Below, in pieces: positions 44,483-54,830 of a DNA stretch of 64,000 nt (within the stretch, counting starts at the first letter, position 1; every line of letters starts with the position of its first letter). The notes under the pieces are model-generated. The model was not told the origin of the DNA. It saw only the letters and a program-made list of their open reading frames with translations, and made no database searches. The DNA lies in NCBI RefSeq assembly GCF_024139115.2, contig NC_085141.1, forward strand, positions 30,643,242-30,707,241, written 5' to 3'. Both the position numbers and the translations under genes were made by a program. This stretch comes from Armigeres subalbatus (taxonomy: Eukaryota > Arthropoda > Insecta > Diptera > Culicidae).

Positions 44483-44799
44483 ATTTAGAACAACGGTTCT
44501 CAACCTGGGGTACATGTACCCCTGGGGGTACCTTCGATGTCTCCAAGGGGTACCTCGGGCAAAAATGCGTAATGTCGGATGTATAAGAATTCCAATATAA
44601 ACTTATTAATAAGGTTTTGATAATTGTATGATTTTTTATTTCCAAACATGGTATTGTATATTATATGCATGGTGATCAATATATCGGGGCGCGTTGATTC
44701 CTGCAAACTACAGCAGCACAACCAGGACTGTGGGACAAAATTTCAAAAGAGCAAAACGTCATGTGACTTAAATCTAGAATCTTAAGGTTTTGGAAGGCT

Positions 44800-45040
44800 T
44801 TATTTGAGAGGTATGAAGGCCTTTTTTCGAAAAGTTCAGTAACATCGCTATAAAAGACTTAAAAGCCTTCTTCTAAGCAGCTCGTAAGATTCCTTTTGAG
44901 TGGAACAGAAACATTTTTTCAAGAGGCTCGGAAGCCTCCTTTCAAGAAGTTCGGAAACCTCCTGTCAAGAGCACGAATGATATGAATCGCCTATGAGATT
45001 TAATAATTTATGATTTTACCACTCTTGACAGTAGACTTCC
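44800..45040 (+). repeat. Sparse, degenerate satellite units at the left border
   Basis: Isolated units such as CAAGAGGCTCGGAAGCCTCC are separated by non-satellite sequence (about 44970-45040), showing the ragged start of the array. Confidence 0.75.
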
Positions 45041-48000
45041 ACCTCGGCTCGGCTCGGAAGCCTACTTTCGATAGGCTCGGAAGCCTCCTTCCAAGAGGCT
45101 CGGAAGCCACCTTTGAAAAGGCTCGGAAGCCACCTTTTAAAAGGCTCGGAAGCCTCCTTTCAAGAGGCTCGGAAGACTCACTTCAAGAGGCTCGGAAGCC
45201 TCCTTTCAAGAGGCTCGGAAGCCTCCTTTCAAGAGGCTCGGAAGCCTCCTTTCAAGAGGCTCGGAAGCCTCCTTTCAAGAGGCTCGGAAGCGTCCTTTCA
45301 GGAGGCTCAGAAGCCTCCTTTCAAAAGGCACGGAAGCCTCCTCTCAAGAGGCTTGGAAGCCTCCCTTCAAGAGGCCTCAGAAGCCTCCTTTCAAGAGGCT
45401 CAGAGCCTCCTTTCAAGAGGCTCAGAAGCCTCCTTTCAAGAGGCTCAAGCCTCCTTTCGAGAGGCTCAGAAGCCTCCTTTCAAGAGGCTCAGAAGCCTCC
45501 TTTCAAGAGGCTCAGAAGCCTCCTTTCAAGAGGCTCGGAAGCCTCCTTTCAAGAGGCTCAAGCCTCCTTTCAAGAGGCTCAGAAGCCTCCTTTCAAGAGG
45601 CTCAGGAAGCCTCCTTTCAAGAGGCTCAGAAGCCTCCTTTCAAGAGGCTCAGAAGCCTCCTTTCAAGAGGCTCAAGCCTCCTTTCAAGAGGCTCAGAAGC
45701 CTCCTTTCAAGAGGCTCAGAGCCTCCTTTCAAGAGGCTCAGAGTCTCCTTTCAAGAGGCTCAGAGTCTCCTTTCAAGAGGCTCAGAAGCCTCCTTTCAAG
45801 AGGCCCGGAAGCCTCCTTTCAAGAGGCTCAGAAGCCTCCTTTCAAGAGGCTCAGGAGCCTCCTTTCAAGAGGCTCGGAAGACTCCTTTGAAAAGGCTCGG
45901 AAGCCTCCTTCCAAGAGGCTCAGAAGCCTCCTTTCAAGAGGCCTGGAAGCCTCCTTTTAAAAGGCTCAGAAGCCTCCTTTCAAGAGGCTCGGAAGCCTCC
46001 TTTCAAGAGGCCCGGAAACCTCCTTTCAAGTTCCTTGCAAGAGGCTCGGAAGTCTCCGTTCAAGAGGCTCAGAAGCCTCCTTTCAAGAGGATCAGAAGCC
46101 GCCTTTCAAGAGGCTCAGAAGCCTCCTTCAAGAGGCCTGGAAGCCTCCTTCAAGAGGCCCGGAAGCCTCCTTTCAAGAGGCTCAAGCCTCCTTTCAAGAG
46201 GCTCAGAAGCCTCCTTTCAAGAGGCTCAGGAAGCCTCCTTTCAAGAGGCTCAGAAGCCTCCTTTCAAGAGGCTCAGGCCTCCTTTCAAGAGGCTCAGAGC
46301 CTCCTTTCAAGAGGCCCGGAAGCCTCCTTTCAAGAGGCTCAGAAGCCTCCTTTCAAGAGGCTCAAGCCTGCTTTCAAGAGGCTCGGAAGCCTCCTTTCAA
46401 GAGGCTCAGAAGCCTCCTTTCAAGAGGCTCAGAGCCTCCTTTCAAGAGGCTCAGAAGCCTCCTTCAAGAGGCTCAGAAGCCTCCTTTCAAGAGGCTCAGA
46501 AGCCTCCTTTCAAGAGGCTCGAGCCTCCTTTCAAGAGGCCTGGAAGCCTCCTTTCAAGAGGCTCTGGAAGCCTCCTTTCAAGAGGCTCAGGCCTCCTTTC
46601 AAGAGGCTCGGAAGCCTCCTTTCAAGAGGCTCAGGAAGCCTCCTTTCAAGACTCAGAGCCTCCTTTCAAGAGGCCTGGAAGCCTCCTTTCAAGAGGCTCA
46701 GGAAGCCTCCTTCAAGAGGCCTCAAGCCTCCTTCAAGAGGCCTGGAAGCCTCCTTTCAAGAGGCTCGGAAGCCTCCTTCAAGAGGCCCGGAAGCCTCCTT
46801 TCAAGAGGCCCGAAGCCTCCTTTCAAGAGGCCTGGAAGCCTCCTTTCAAGAGGCTCAGGCCTCCTTTCAAGAGCTCAGGCCTCCTTTCAAGAGGCCTGGA
46901 AGCCTCCTTCAAGAGGCTGGAAGCCTCCTTTCAAGAGGCCTGGAAGCCTCCTTCAAGAGGCTTGGGAGCCTCCTTTCAAGAGGCTTGGGAGCCTCCTTTC
47001 AAGAGGCCTGGGAGCCTCCTTCAAGAGGCCCGGAGCCTCCTTTCAAGAGGCTCAGAGCCTCCTTTCAAGAGGCCTGGAAGCCTCCTTTCAAGAGGCCCGA
47101 AAGCCTCCTTTCAAGAGGCTCGGAAGCCTCCTTTCAAGAGGCTCGGAAGCCTCCTTTCAAGAGGCTCGGAAGCCTCCTTCAAGAGGCTCGGAAGCCTCCT
47201 TTCAAGAGGCTCGGAAGCCTCCTTTCAAGAGGCTCGGAAGCCTCCTTTCAAGAGGCTCGGAAGCCTCCTTCTAAGAGGCTCGGAAGCCTCCTTTCAAGAG
47301 GCCCGGAAGCCTCCTTTCAAGAGGCCCGGAAGCCTCCTTTCAAGAGGCCCGGAAGCCTCCTTTCAAGAGGCCCGGACGCCTCCTTTCAAGAGGCTCGGAC
47401 GCCTCCTTTCAAGAGGCTCGGAAGCCTCCTTTCAAGAGGCCTGACGCCTCCTTTCAAGAGGCTCGGACGCCTCCTTTCAAGAGGCCTGGAAGCCTCCTTT
47501 CAAGCGGCCTGGAAGCCTCCTTTCAAGAGGCTCGGAAGCCTTCTTCCAAGAGGCTCGGAAGCCTTCTTTCAAGAGGCCCGGAAGCCTCCTTTCAAGAGGC
47601 CTTGAAGTATTTTTTCAAGAGGCCTGAAAGCCTCCTTTCAAAAGGCCTGGAAGCCTCCTTTCAAGAGGCTTGGAAGCCTCCTTTCAAGAGGCCTGAAGCC
47701 TCCTTTCAAGAGGCCTGAAGCCTCCTTTCAAGAGGCCTGGAAGCCTCCTTTCAAGAGGCCCGGAAGCCTCCTTTCAAGAGGCCTGGAAGCCACCTTTAAA
47801 GGCTCCGGAAGCCTCCTTTCAAGAGGCTCGGAAGACTCACTTCAAGAGGCCCGGAAGCCTCCTCTCAAGAGGCTCAGGAAGCTTCCTTTCAAGAGGCCGG
47901 GAAGCCTCCTTTCGAGAGGCTGGGAAGCCTCCTTTCAAGAGACACGCAAGCCTCCTTTAAAGAGGCCCGGTAGCCTCCTTCAAGAGGCCCGGAAGCCTCC

Positions 48001-49008
48001 TTTCAAGAGGCTCAGAAGCCTCCTTTCAAGAGGCCTGGAAGCCTCCTTTCAAGAGGCCCGGAAGCCTCCTTCAAGAGGCTCGAAGCCTCCTTTCAAGAGG
48101 CTCGGAAGCCTCCTTTCAAGAGGCTCAGAGCCTCCTTTCAAGAGGCTCAAGCCTCCTTTCAAGAGGCTCAGAAGCCTCCTTTCAAGAGGCTCAAGCCTCC
48201 TTCAAGAGGCTCGAAAGCCTCCTTTCAAGAGGCCGGGAAGCCTCCATATCAAGAGGCTCAGAAGCCTCCTTTCAAGAGGCTCGGAAGCCTCCTTTCAAGA
48301 GGCTCGGAAGCCTCCTTTCAAGAGGCTCGGAAGCCTCCTTTCAAGAGGCTCAAGCCTCCTTTCAAGAGGCTCTGGAAGCCTCCTTTCAAGAGGCTCTGGA
48401 AGCCTTCTTTCAAGAGGCCCGGAAGCCTCCTTTCAAGAGGCCTGGAAGCCTCCTTTCAAGAGGCCTGAAGCCTCCTTTCAAGAGGCTTGGGAGCCTCCTT
48501 CAAGAGGCCTGGGAGCCTCCTTTCAAGAGGCCTGGAGCCTCCTTTCAAGAGGCCTGGAAGCCTCCTTTCAAGAGGCTCAAGCCTCCTTTCAAGAGGCCTG
48601 GAAGCCTCCTTTCAAGAGGCTCGGAAGCCTCCTTTCAAGAGGCTCGGAAGCCTCCTTTCAAGAGGCCTGGAAGCCTCCTTCAAGAGGCCTGGAAGCCTCC
48701 TTTCAAGAGGCTCGGAAGCCTTTCAAGAGGCTCCGAAGCCTCCTTCAAGAGGCCTGGAAGCCTCCTTCAAGAGGCTCGGAAGCCTCCATTCAAGAGGCTC
48801 GGAGCCTCCTTCAAGAGGCTCGGAGCCTCCTTCAAGAAGCTCGGAAGCTTCCTTTCAAGAGGCACGTAAGCCTCCTTTCAAGAGGCTCGGAAGCCTCCTT
48901 TCAAGAGGCTCGGAAGCCTCCTTTCAAGAGGCTCGGAAGCCTCCTTTCAAGAGGCTCGGAAGCCTCCTTTCAAGAGGCTCGGAGGCCTCCTTTCAAGCCT
49001 GCAAAAGT
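45041..49008 (+). repeat. 4-kb array of the 23-bp satellite
   Basis: About 170 tandem copies of CTCGGAAGCCTCCTTTCAAG plus AGG (23 bp), with common shorter variants. The + strand of the unit has no stop codon in any phase, and 23 is not a multiple of three, so translation cycles through all phases and yields a 23-residue repeat (for example PPFKRLGSLLSRGSE). This explains the frames of 830, 469, 316 and 193 codons; they overlap in different phases and are not genes. Variant units (CTCAG, CTCGG, CCTGG, CCCGG) are grouped in blocks. Confidence 0.97.
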
Positions 49009-49062
49009 CTTCAAAGTCGTATAGGAAATTGGATGTATAAACTGAATTTTAATTGGAAAGTA

Positions 49063-49187
49063 GGGTAAGGGAGGTATTTTGGACCACCAGTTCGACGGCT
49101 CATATTTTGGACCACTGAGTGTAAATTCCTCTTAGTGGTCCAAAATAAGAGCCTCCGTAAGGGTGGTCCAAAATACATCTTTCACCC
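49063..49187. mobile_element. 125-bp MITE with TA duplication (GGGTAAGGGAGG type)
   Basis: GGGTAAGGGAGGTATTTTGG and ACCAC at the left pair with GTGGTCCAAAATACATCTTT-CACCC at the right. TA occurs at 49061-49062 and 49188-49189. An internal TTTTGGACCACT / AGTGGTCCAAAAT pair repeats the same dyad. It lies between the satellite and the right terminus of the hAT-like host. Confidence 0.85.
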
Positions 49188-49286
49188 TATCACGGAATAA
49201 CAAAATTTAAAAAAAAAATTTGGAGAGCCATGAGTCAATAACAGAAAAACCTCTCAAGAAAAAGTTTGAGAACCGCTGATTTAGAC

Positions 49287-50480
49287 AATTTCTCCACTGA
49301 TTTCTTCTGAAAAAAACATACAAAATTCATACAGTGATTATTCCGGAAATTTTGTTGGTAGATTTTTTTCTGAAAGTTATCAAAGAATAAAATATGCAAT
49401 TTTGAAGGAATTTTCGAAAGAATGTTAACGGAAATATAAAGGTATTACAAGATGAGTTTACTAGAAACTATTTCTAAATGATTCCAAATGAATTTCTGGA
49501 GAGATTCCCGAGAGAATTTCTGAATCAATATCCGAAGGTGTTGAGGAGTTTTTAATAAAATTTTCGGAGGAATGTCCGCAAGTATTCCTAAATAAAGTTT
49601 TGAAAGAATTCCTGGATGAAGTTTTAAATAAATAAATTCTCCTGAAAGGTTTTCTGTTGGAATTCCAAAAAAATTTCCAATGGAATTTACAAACGAATTG
49701 CCGAAGAATTTTGAAATGAATACTCGAAGAAACCCCTTGAAAAATTTTCGAAGGAATTTCTGAAGGAACTACGAGGAACTATCGAAAGGTATTTCCGAAG
49801 ACAAATTGAAAAACAAAATTGGAATTCCGAAAATTAATTGGAGGATTCCATTGGATATTCCTCATAATGCTTCTTCGAAAATTCAAAGATTGGAATTATA
49901 AGACAATTTCGATAGTCATTCCAAAATTCCTCTACGAATTCTTTTCGGAATATGTTTTATGAACAATTCTGTCAGTACTTTCTCTAGAAATCCATTTGGA
50001 TACTCTAGGAAGAATTTCTAGGTATTGCTTCGAAATTTCTCTCAGAAATTTATTCAGATTTCCAGGAACTCTTTTGAAAATAGGAATTCCTTCGCTCAGT
50101 CATCCGGATTTTTTTGGCAAGTCTCCCAGGAATACCTTTAGACCTTCTGATTTTCTTTTTTGAAATGCCTTCGGAATTTCATTTGGAAATCTTTTTGAGA
50201 ATTTCCTTTAAAATCTTCTTCGGAAATTCCTTTGGGATTTTCCGTTTCATTCTTCAATATTTTTTTCGTAAATTTGTTTTAACAATGATTCCAGGATATT
50301 TCCTGCAGGAATTTTGAAAGAGTATTACATTATTTTACTAAACGCATTTTTGAAGAAATTTACAAAGGCCTTTTGGGAGGTTTTACGAAAGAATCTCTGG
50401 AGGAGTTATGGAGTTATGAGCTCCTGAGGAAATTCTATAAGCCATTCCTGGAGGAGTTCTCGAATCCCTTCTAAGAATCG
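49287..50480 (+). repeat. Degenerate GGAATTTC/AATTCC repeat
   Basis: Loose recurrence of GAAGGAATTTCTGAAGGAA- and GGAAATTCCTTTGG-like motifs over 1.2 kb. Frames are short. Probably the decayed form of the 24-bp minisatellite seen at 14900-17740. Confidence 0.65.
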
Positions 50481-50747
50481 AAATTATTATTATGATTTAG
50501 TAGTTGATTGCCGTATTTTTATGTGCTGAATAAGTTTCTAGAACATTGTTGGCCTCAAAAATTCGACCATGCAAAGTTATTCATTGTATACCAGTTTTTA
50601 TAAGGTTAATTGACCTATTATCTAAAATTGAGTAATATTTTGTTCGTTTCAATAGATAGACCCGTAGTGTTTTTGACAAATTTTTTCTGTAAATTATTTC
50701 TGACAACTTTCCCAAAGACGCTTTTCGGGATTTTAACCACTATGCAG
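50481..50747. other. No feature recognised
   Basis: AT-rich spacer before the direct repeat. Confidence 0.5.
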
Positions 50748-50915
50748 CGAGGCATAATTTGAATTGAGCGTCAGTAGGCCATGACTTACAACACGTTTGC
50801 AAAGCAACCAGTTTTTCCCCTGATTAGTTACGGACGACACGTAAGTACTATTTTGTCCCCGACAAATACATAACGTATTCGGCTGGTCCTTTTCCGATGA
50901 CACGAGGCCACACAT
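50748..50915 (-). repeat. 168-bp direct repeat, copy 1 (LTR-like candidate)
   Basis: About 98 percent identical, by eye, to 53021-53188 (four differences in 168 bp). On the minus strand it begins ATGTGTGGCCTCGTGTCATC. The two copies lie 2.1 kb apart in the same orientation, but the sequence between them is a minisatellite and an RT fragment of another type, so they are not a proven LTR pair. A 60-codon minus frame is kept in both copies without a recognisable domain. Confidence 0.85.
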
Positions 50916-51060
50916 TTGGCGATCCTTGCCGGGTATAATTTGGACTTTACGTTAATTTTTCGATTCACCAGATAGCTGGCTGTTTATCAAATTAATAAAC
51001 TCCGCATCGGGAAAAAATGGGCCAATCAAAGTTTATAAATAAAAAAAGCCTAATGAATCT
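50916..51060. other. Spacer
   Basis: Short AT-rich sequence between the direct repeat and the minisatellite. Confidence 0.4.
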
Positions 51061-51895
51061 ACAAAAAAGCGCGGGTGCTGCTCGCAAAAGTGTTGAGTGC
51101 GTGTGAAAAATCGCAAAATATTTTGAGCGCGAGTAGTGCTCGCAAAAGTGCTCAGTGCGTATCCAAATCGCTAAAACATTTTGAATGCGAGTGGTGCTCG
51201 CATAAGTGCTCAATGCGTGTGAAAAATCGCTAAAATATTTCTAACGCGAGTGGTGTTCGCAAAAGTGCTCAGTGCGTATCCAAATCGCTAAAACATTTTG
51301 AGCGCGAGTGGTACTCGCATAAGTGCTCAATGCGTGTGAAAAATCGCTAAAATAATTTGAGCGCGAGTGGTGCTCGCATAAGTGCTCTCTGCGTATCAAA
51401 ATCGCCAAAACATTTTGAGCGCGAGTGGTCCGGCAAAAGTGCTCAGTGCGTATCCAAATCGCTAAAATATTTTGAGCGCAGGTGGTGCTCTCAAAAGTGC
51501 TCAGTGCGTGTGAAAAATCTCTAAAATATTTTGAGCGAGAGTGATGCTCGCAAAAGCGCTCAGTGCGTATCCAAATCGCTAAAACATTTTGAGCGCGAGT
51601 GGTGTTCGCATAAGTGCTCAATGCGTGTTAAAAATCGCTAAAATATTTTGAGTGCGAGTGATGCTCGCAAAAGTGCTCAGTGCATATCCAAATCGCTAAA
51701 ACATTTTGAGCGCGAGTGGTGCTCGCATAAGTGCTCAATGCGTGTTAAAAATCGCTAGAATATTTTGAGCGCGAGTGGTGCTCGCAAAAGTGCTCAGTGT
51801 GTCTAAATTGCTAAAATATTTTGAGCGCGAGTGGTGCTCGCCAAAGGGCTCAAATCGCTAAAACATTTTGAGCGCGAGAAGTGCTCTGTACGTAT
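51061..51895 (+). repeat. Minisatellite of alternating 58/59-bp units (dimer of about 117 bp)
   Basis: About 14 units share GAGCGCGAGTGGTGCTCGC. They alternate between type A (CTCAGTGCGTATCCAAATCG and AAACATTTT) and type B (CTCAATGCGTGTGAAAAATC and AAATATTTT). Order A/B holds for most of the array, with one A/B recombinant near 51425-51480 and decayed units at the right end. The GCGAG..CTCGC dyad gives every unit a small stem. Confidence 0.93.
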
Positions 51896-52071
51896 TAGAA
51901 TCGGTAAAACAAGAAGTATCAACTTAAAGAAAATACAAACCCCTGGAAAATATGTTTGTTCTTCATTGTACCTAATTCTGATACTAGTGACGATGGATAC
52001 GAGCACAGTCAACAGGAGGAAGACACCTCGTTGAAAAGCAATTCTGTGGATAATGACACGAACAAAAGAAA
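51896..52071. other. Short spacer with an acidic open stretch
   Basis: Around 51985-52080 a plus frame reads a polar, Asp/Ser-rich peptide (for example DTSDDGYEHSQQEED) before a stop. It is too short to call and has no recognised domain. Confidence 0.35.
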
Positions 52072-52140
52072 TACACGGAAATGAAAGTTTACTCAAAATT
52101 GAGTTGTTCTCACTCACTTAGCACTAGGTAGTTTGGCTTA
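52072..52140. mobile_element. MITE end fragment related to 40336-40713
   Basis: ACACGGAAATGAAAGTTTAC, TCAAAATTGAGTTGTT and GCACTAGGTAGTTTGGCTTA follow the same order as the left half of the MITE in the LINE at 40 kb. The other end is not evident. Confidence 0.5.
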
Positions 52141-52159
52141 AGCCACGGGACAAGTGAGC

Positions 52160-52830
52160 GTGGGCGGACTCTTTCGCCGATGAAGGAGAGAGAGCCGCAG
52201 CAACCAGGGACATTCACCCCCTCTATGATATCTCACGACGCTTAAACGGGGCGAAGACGAATGCAACGATGCCTGTGAAAGACTCGAATGATCAGCTACT
52301 GACCGACCCAACTGACCAGCGAGCACTTCGAACAGCTTTTTCAAGTGCCAGCTAAGTCGCTACCCCTCGGCATGATCTGCCTAGGATCCGACATATACCA
52401 CGTATCAATAATGAATCTCCATCACTGCTAGAGATTCAAATGGCCATTCAAAGCATGAATTCGAACGAAGCCCCTGGGGTCGAACGCATATCAGCCGAGA
52501 TGCTCATAGCTGACCCTAGGATATCCGCTCAACTACTGCATCGTTTATTTCCTAATATCTGGGAAACCGCAACTTTCCCTGTCGACTGGATGCTGATTAT
52601 TTTAGTAAAGGTAACAAAAAAAAGGGTGGCCGAACTGTTTTCAATAGTCGAAGCATAAAGTTGCTGTATACCGTTTTTAAAGTTCAATGTAAAGTTATCC
52701 TGGTCTGGATGTAGAAGAAGATCGATGCCACTCTTCGGCGGCAACAGGCCTGATTACATGCCGGAAGATTCTGTGTGGACCATATTATCACTCTCCGCAT
52801 CATTCTGGAGTATGTAAAGGATTCAAATAA
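52160..52830 (+). pseudogene. Non-LTR reverse transcriptase fragment, frameshifted
   Basis: A linker-like frame (AAATRDIHPLYDISRRLNGA near 52195-52255) leads to an RT N-terminus: MAIQSMNSNEAPGVERISAE and LLHRLFPNIWETATFPVDW at 52440-52600. Then, after frameshifts, LRRQQA- and CVDHIITL-like sequence appears near 52735-52800 (the QAGFR..RS region). No catalytic motif is reached. This is a different LINE from the ones at 40 kb and 60 kb. Confidence 0.75.
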
Positions 52831-53020
52831 TAATTTCGCAAAGAAATATTTATACTTCTTAATAAGTTTTGAACCGTGAAACTTTTTGAAGGCACAGGAT
52901 TTTGTTTTCGAGTAGAGGGGAAATGTGTGCCATGAATTTATAGTTAATTGAATTCTCCATATCCATTGCCTATATCTATCTTATCGATCTTACGTCTCAC
53001 ATGACTCGCAGCCGCACCAA
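52831..53020. other. Spacer, no feature recognised
   Basis: AT-rich sequence between the RT fragment and the second direct repeat. Confidence 0.4.
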
Positions 53021-53188
53021 CGAGGCATAATTTGAATTGAGCGTCAGTAGGCCATGACTTACAACACGTTTGCAATGCAACGAGTTTTTCCCCTGATTAG
53101 TTGCGGACGACACGTAAGTACTATTTTGTCTCCGACAAATACATAACGTATTCGGCTGGTCCTTTTCCGATGACACGAGGCCACACAT
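53021..53188 (-). repeat. 168-bp direct repeat, copy 2
   Basis: See 50748-50915; same length and orientation. Both copies break off at the same base on each side (CGAGGCATAATTT on the left, CCACACAT on the right), so the repeat has defined borders. Confidence 0.85.
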
Positions 53189-53905
53189 ATGTTATGACGA
53201 ACAAGATTTCTCCTTTTCTTCATCCAGAGAATTTATAACAAAATTATTGCAGATAGTTATATATTGATATGATTGTGATATAATTTTGTTATAACTAACT
53301 AGTCGGAATTCTTCTAGAAATTTATTTGGAAATATCTTTGAAAATTCGGATAGTAGTAGGATAAAACACTGGTTTGAATCTGGAATTAAGACTTCATGCC
53401 AAAAAGAAAAATCCAAAAATATCGAGATTGCAGTCGATCCATCATCATACTTCTTCGGATCTTCTCAAGAATTCCTTAGGAGTTTACTTCAGGAGTTGCT
53501 TTGGAAATTTCTCCAGTATTCGTTCAGGTGACATTTCATGAATTTATCCAAAAGTTCGATCAGGAAGTCCTCCACACATTGTTTCGTAAAAATCCCCCAG
53601 GAATTTATTCGTTTAGTCATACAGAATTTCTTTCAGGTATACCTTCAAAATATCTTCCAGGAATTCCATAGCAAATTTCTCTAAGTAATACGTCAGAGAT
53701 CCCTCCATTGATTTATTACTAAATTCTTTTTGGGTTGGGGGGGGGGGGGTTGTTTCGGTAACCGTAAAATCTTATATTTTCTGGTTTGTTGATTTTACTT
53801 TTTACGTACACTTGCCACAATTAACCACACTGGTGGCAAGTGTACGTTTTTCAATATCTGATGATGGCTGAATGGAGTAAGCCGAAACGTTATTAAAAAA
53901 ACCCA
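53189..53905 (-). repeat. Degenerate AATTCC repeat with a G-tract
   Basis: From about 53320 the motif AGGAATTTATT/AAATTCCTT recurs loosely. A run of about a dozen G lies near 53740-53750. The inverted pair TTTTCTGGTTTGTT (near 53778) and AACAAACCAGAAAA (near 54483) brackets the MITE that follows. Confidence 0.6.
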
Positions 53906-54455
53906 GATTAATCCACCTAGCGGCGATGATGCCTTTCTCGTGCATCGTAAAATGTACTGAAAAAATCACATAGGAAAGGTCAAAAAAACACTTTAGGGGA
54001 ATAGATCGCATATTTTCTATCATTTTGCTTGTTTTTGCATTAATTACTATGCATTCCCACCATACTTGAAAAAATTTTTTTTTTCGATTTTGAAATTTTT
54101 TTTCCAAGGGGGGACCTTTGGGAAAAAACAATGATTTTTCAATAATTCCGAAATGCAATGTCCGATCAGGCCAATTTTCAATAGCAAACAATGGGACCGC
54201 ATTCCCCGTCGAATGCAACTTGTTGCGAGTAAATCGGGTAATGCTATGTTCCAAAAAGTGTGTCTACAAAATTTGTACACATACACACATACACACACAC
54301 ACATACATACATACACACAAACAGACATCACCTCAATTCGTCGAGCTGAGTCGATTGGTATATAACACTATGGGTCTCCGAGCCTTCTATCAAAAGTTTG
54401 GTTTTGGAGTGATGTTATAGCCTTTACGTATACTTAGTATACGAGAAAGGCAAAA
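53906..54455 (+). mobile_element. MITE family GCCTTTCTCG, copy 3
   Basis: The left part ATTAATCCACCTAGCGGCGA and TGCCTTTCTCGTG, and the right end TATACGAGAAAGGCAAAA, match copies 1 and 2. The ACACATACATAC microsatellite lies at 54275-54320. GAGCTGAGTCGATTGGTATA is shared with copy 2. Confidence 0.85.
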
Positions 54456-54830
54456 CGGAAATTGTGTATTTTTCATCACCGAAACAAACCAGAAAATACA
54501 TTACTAAATTCTTCAAGAAGTTTCTCCAAAAGTCCTCCATCAATAAATCTAGAAATATCTCCAGAAATTTATTTAGGAATTCTTTCGAAAATTTCTTTAA
54601 AAAATAACTAAATATTCTTTTGAAAATTCCTCCTGAGTTTTCTTCAGAAATTCCTTTGTCAAATTTTCTGAAATTCAGAAATTCTTCCAGGTGCTCCATT
54701 CCTTCCGGTCCCTCAATTATTAAGACGATTTTATTAAGAAATTTCCGAAGGGACTCCCAAAGGAATACTTACGGAAATTTCATTTGAAAATTGCTCTAGA
54801 AATTCCAGTGGAAATTGGTTTAGTTGGTTT
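54456..54830 (-). repeat. Degenerate AAATTCCT repeat, right of MITE copy 3
   Basis: TCTCCAGAAATTTATTTAGG and GAAAATTCCTCCTGAG motifs, of the same kind and orientation as 53320-53730, so the MITE sits within one degenerate block. Confidence 0.65.

Larger units (their letters stand above)
44491..49278 (+). mobile_element. 4.8-kb hAT-like element filled with 23-bp satellite
   Basis: The left terminus CAACGGTTCTCAACC and the inverted right terminus CAGCGGTTCTCAAAC agree at 13 of 15 positions. The flanks are ATTTAGAA (44483-44490) and ATTTAGAC (49279-49286), seven of eight matching, as expected of hAT insertion. The palindrome GGGGTACATGTACCCC lies at 44507-44522. The next 400 bp match the element at the left edge of the window. 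The interior is the satellite array plus a nested MITE at 49063-49187. There is no transposase. Confidence 0.88.

Noticed and set aside
45010..49068. Several frames of 193-830 codons as genes for a repetitive basic protein
   Set aside because: They overlap in different phases of a 23-bp array whose + strand has no stop codons. Frequent 1-3 bp indels between units do not respect any frame.
51061..51895. CRISPR array
   Set aside because: Units are contiguous 58/59-bp tandem copies without unique spacers, and the setting is a eukaryotic genome.
50748..53188. An LTR retrotransposon with 168-bp LTRs
   Set aside because: Between the repeats there is no gag-pol of one element, no primer-binding site was recognised, and the content is a minisatellite plus a non-LTR RT fragment.
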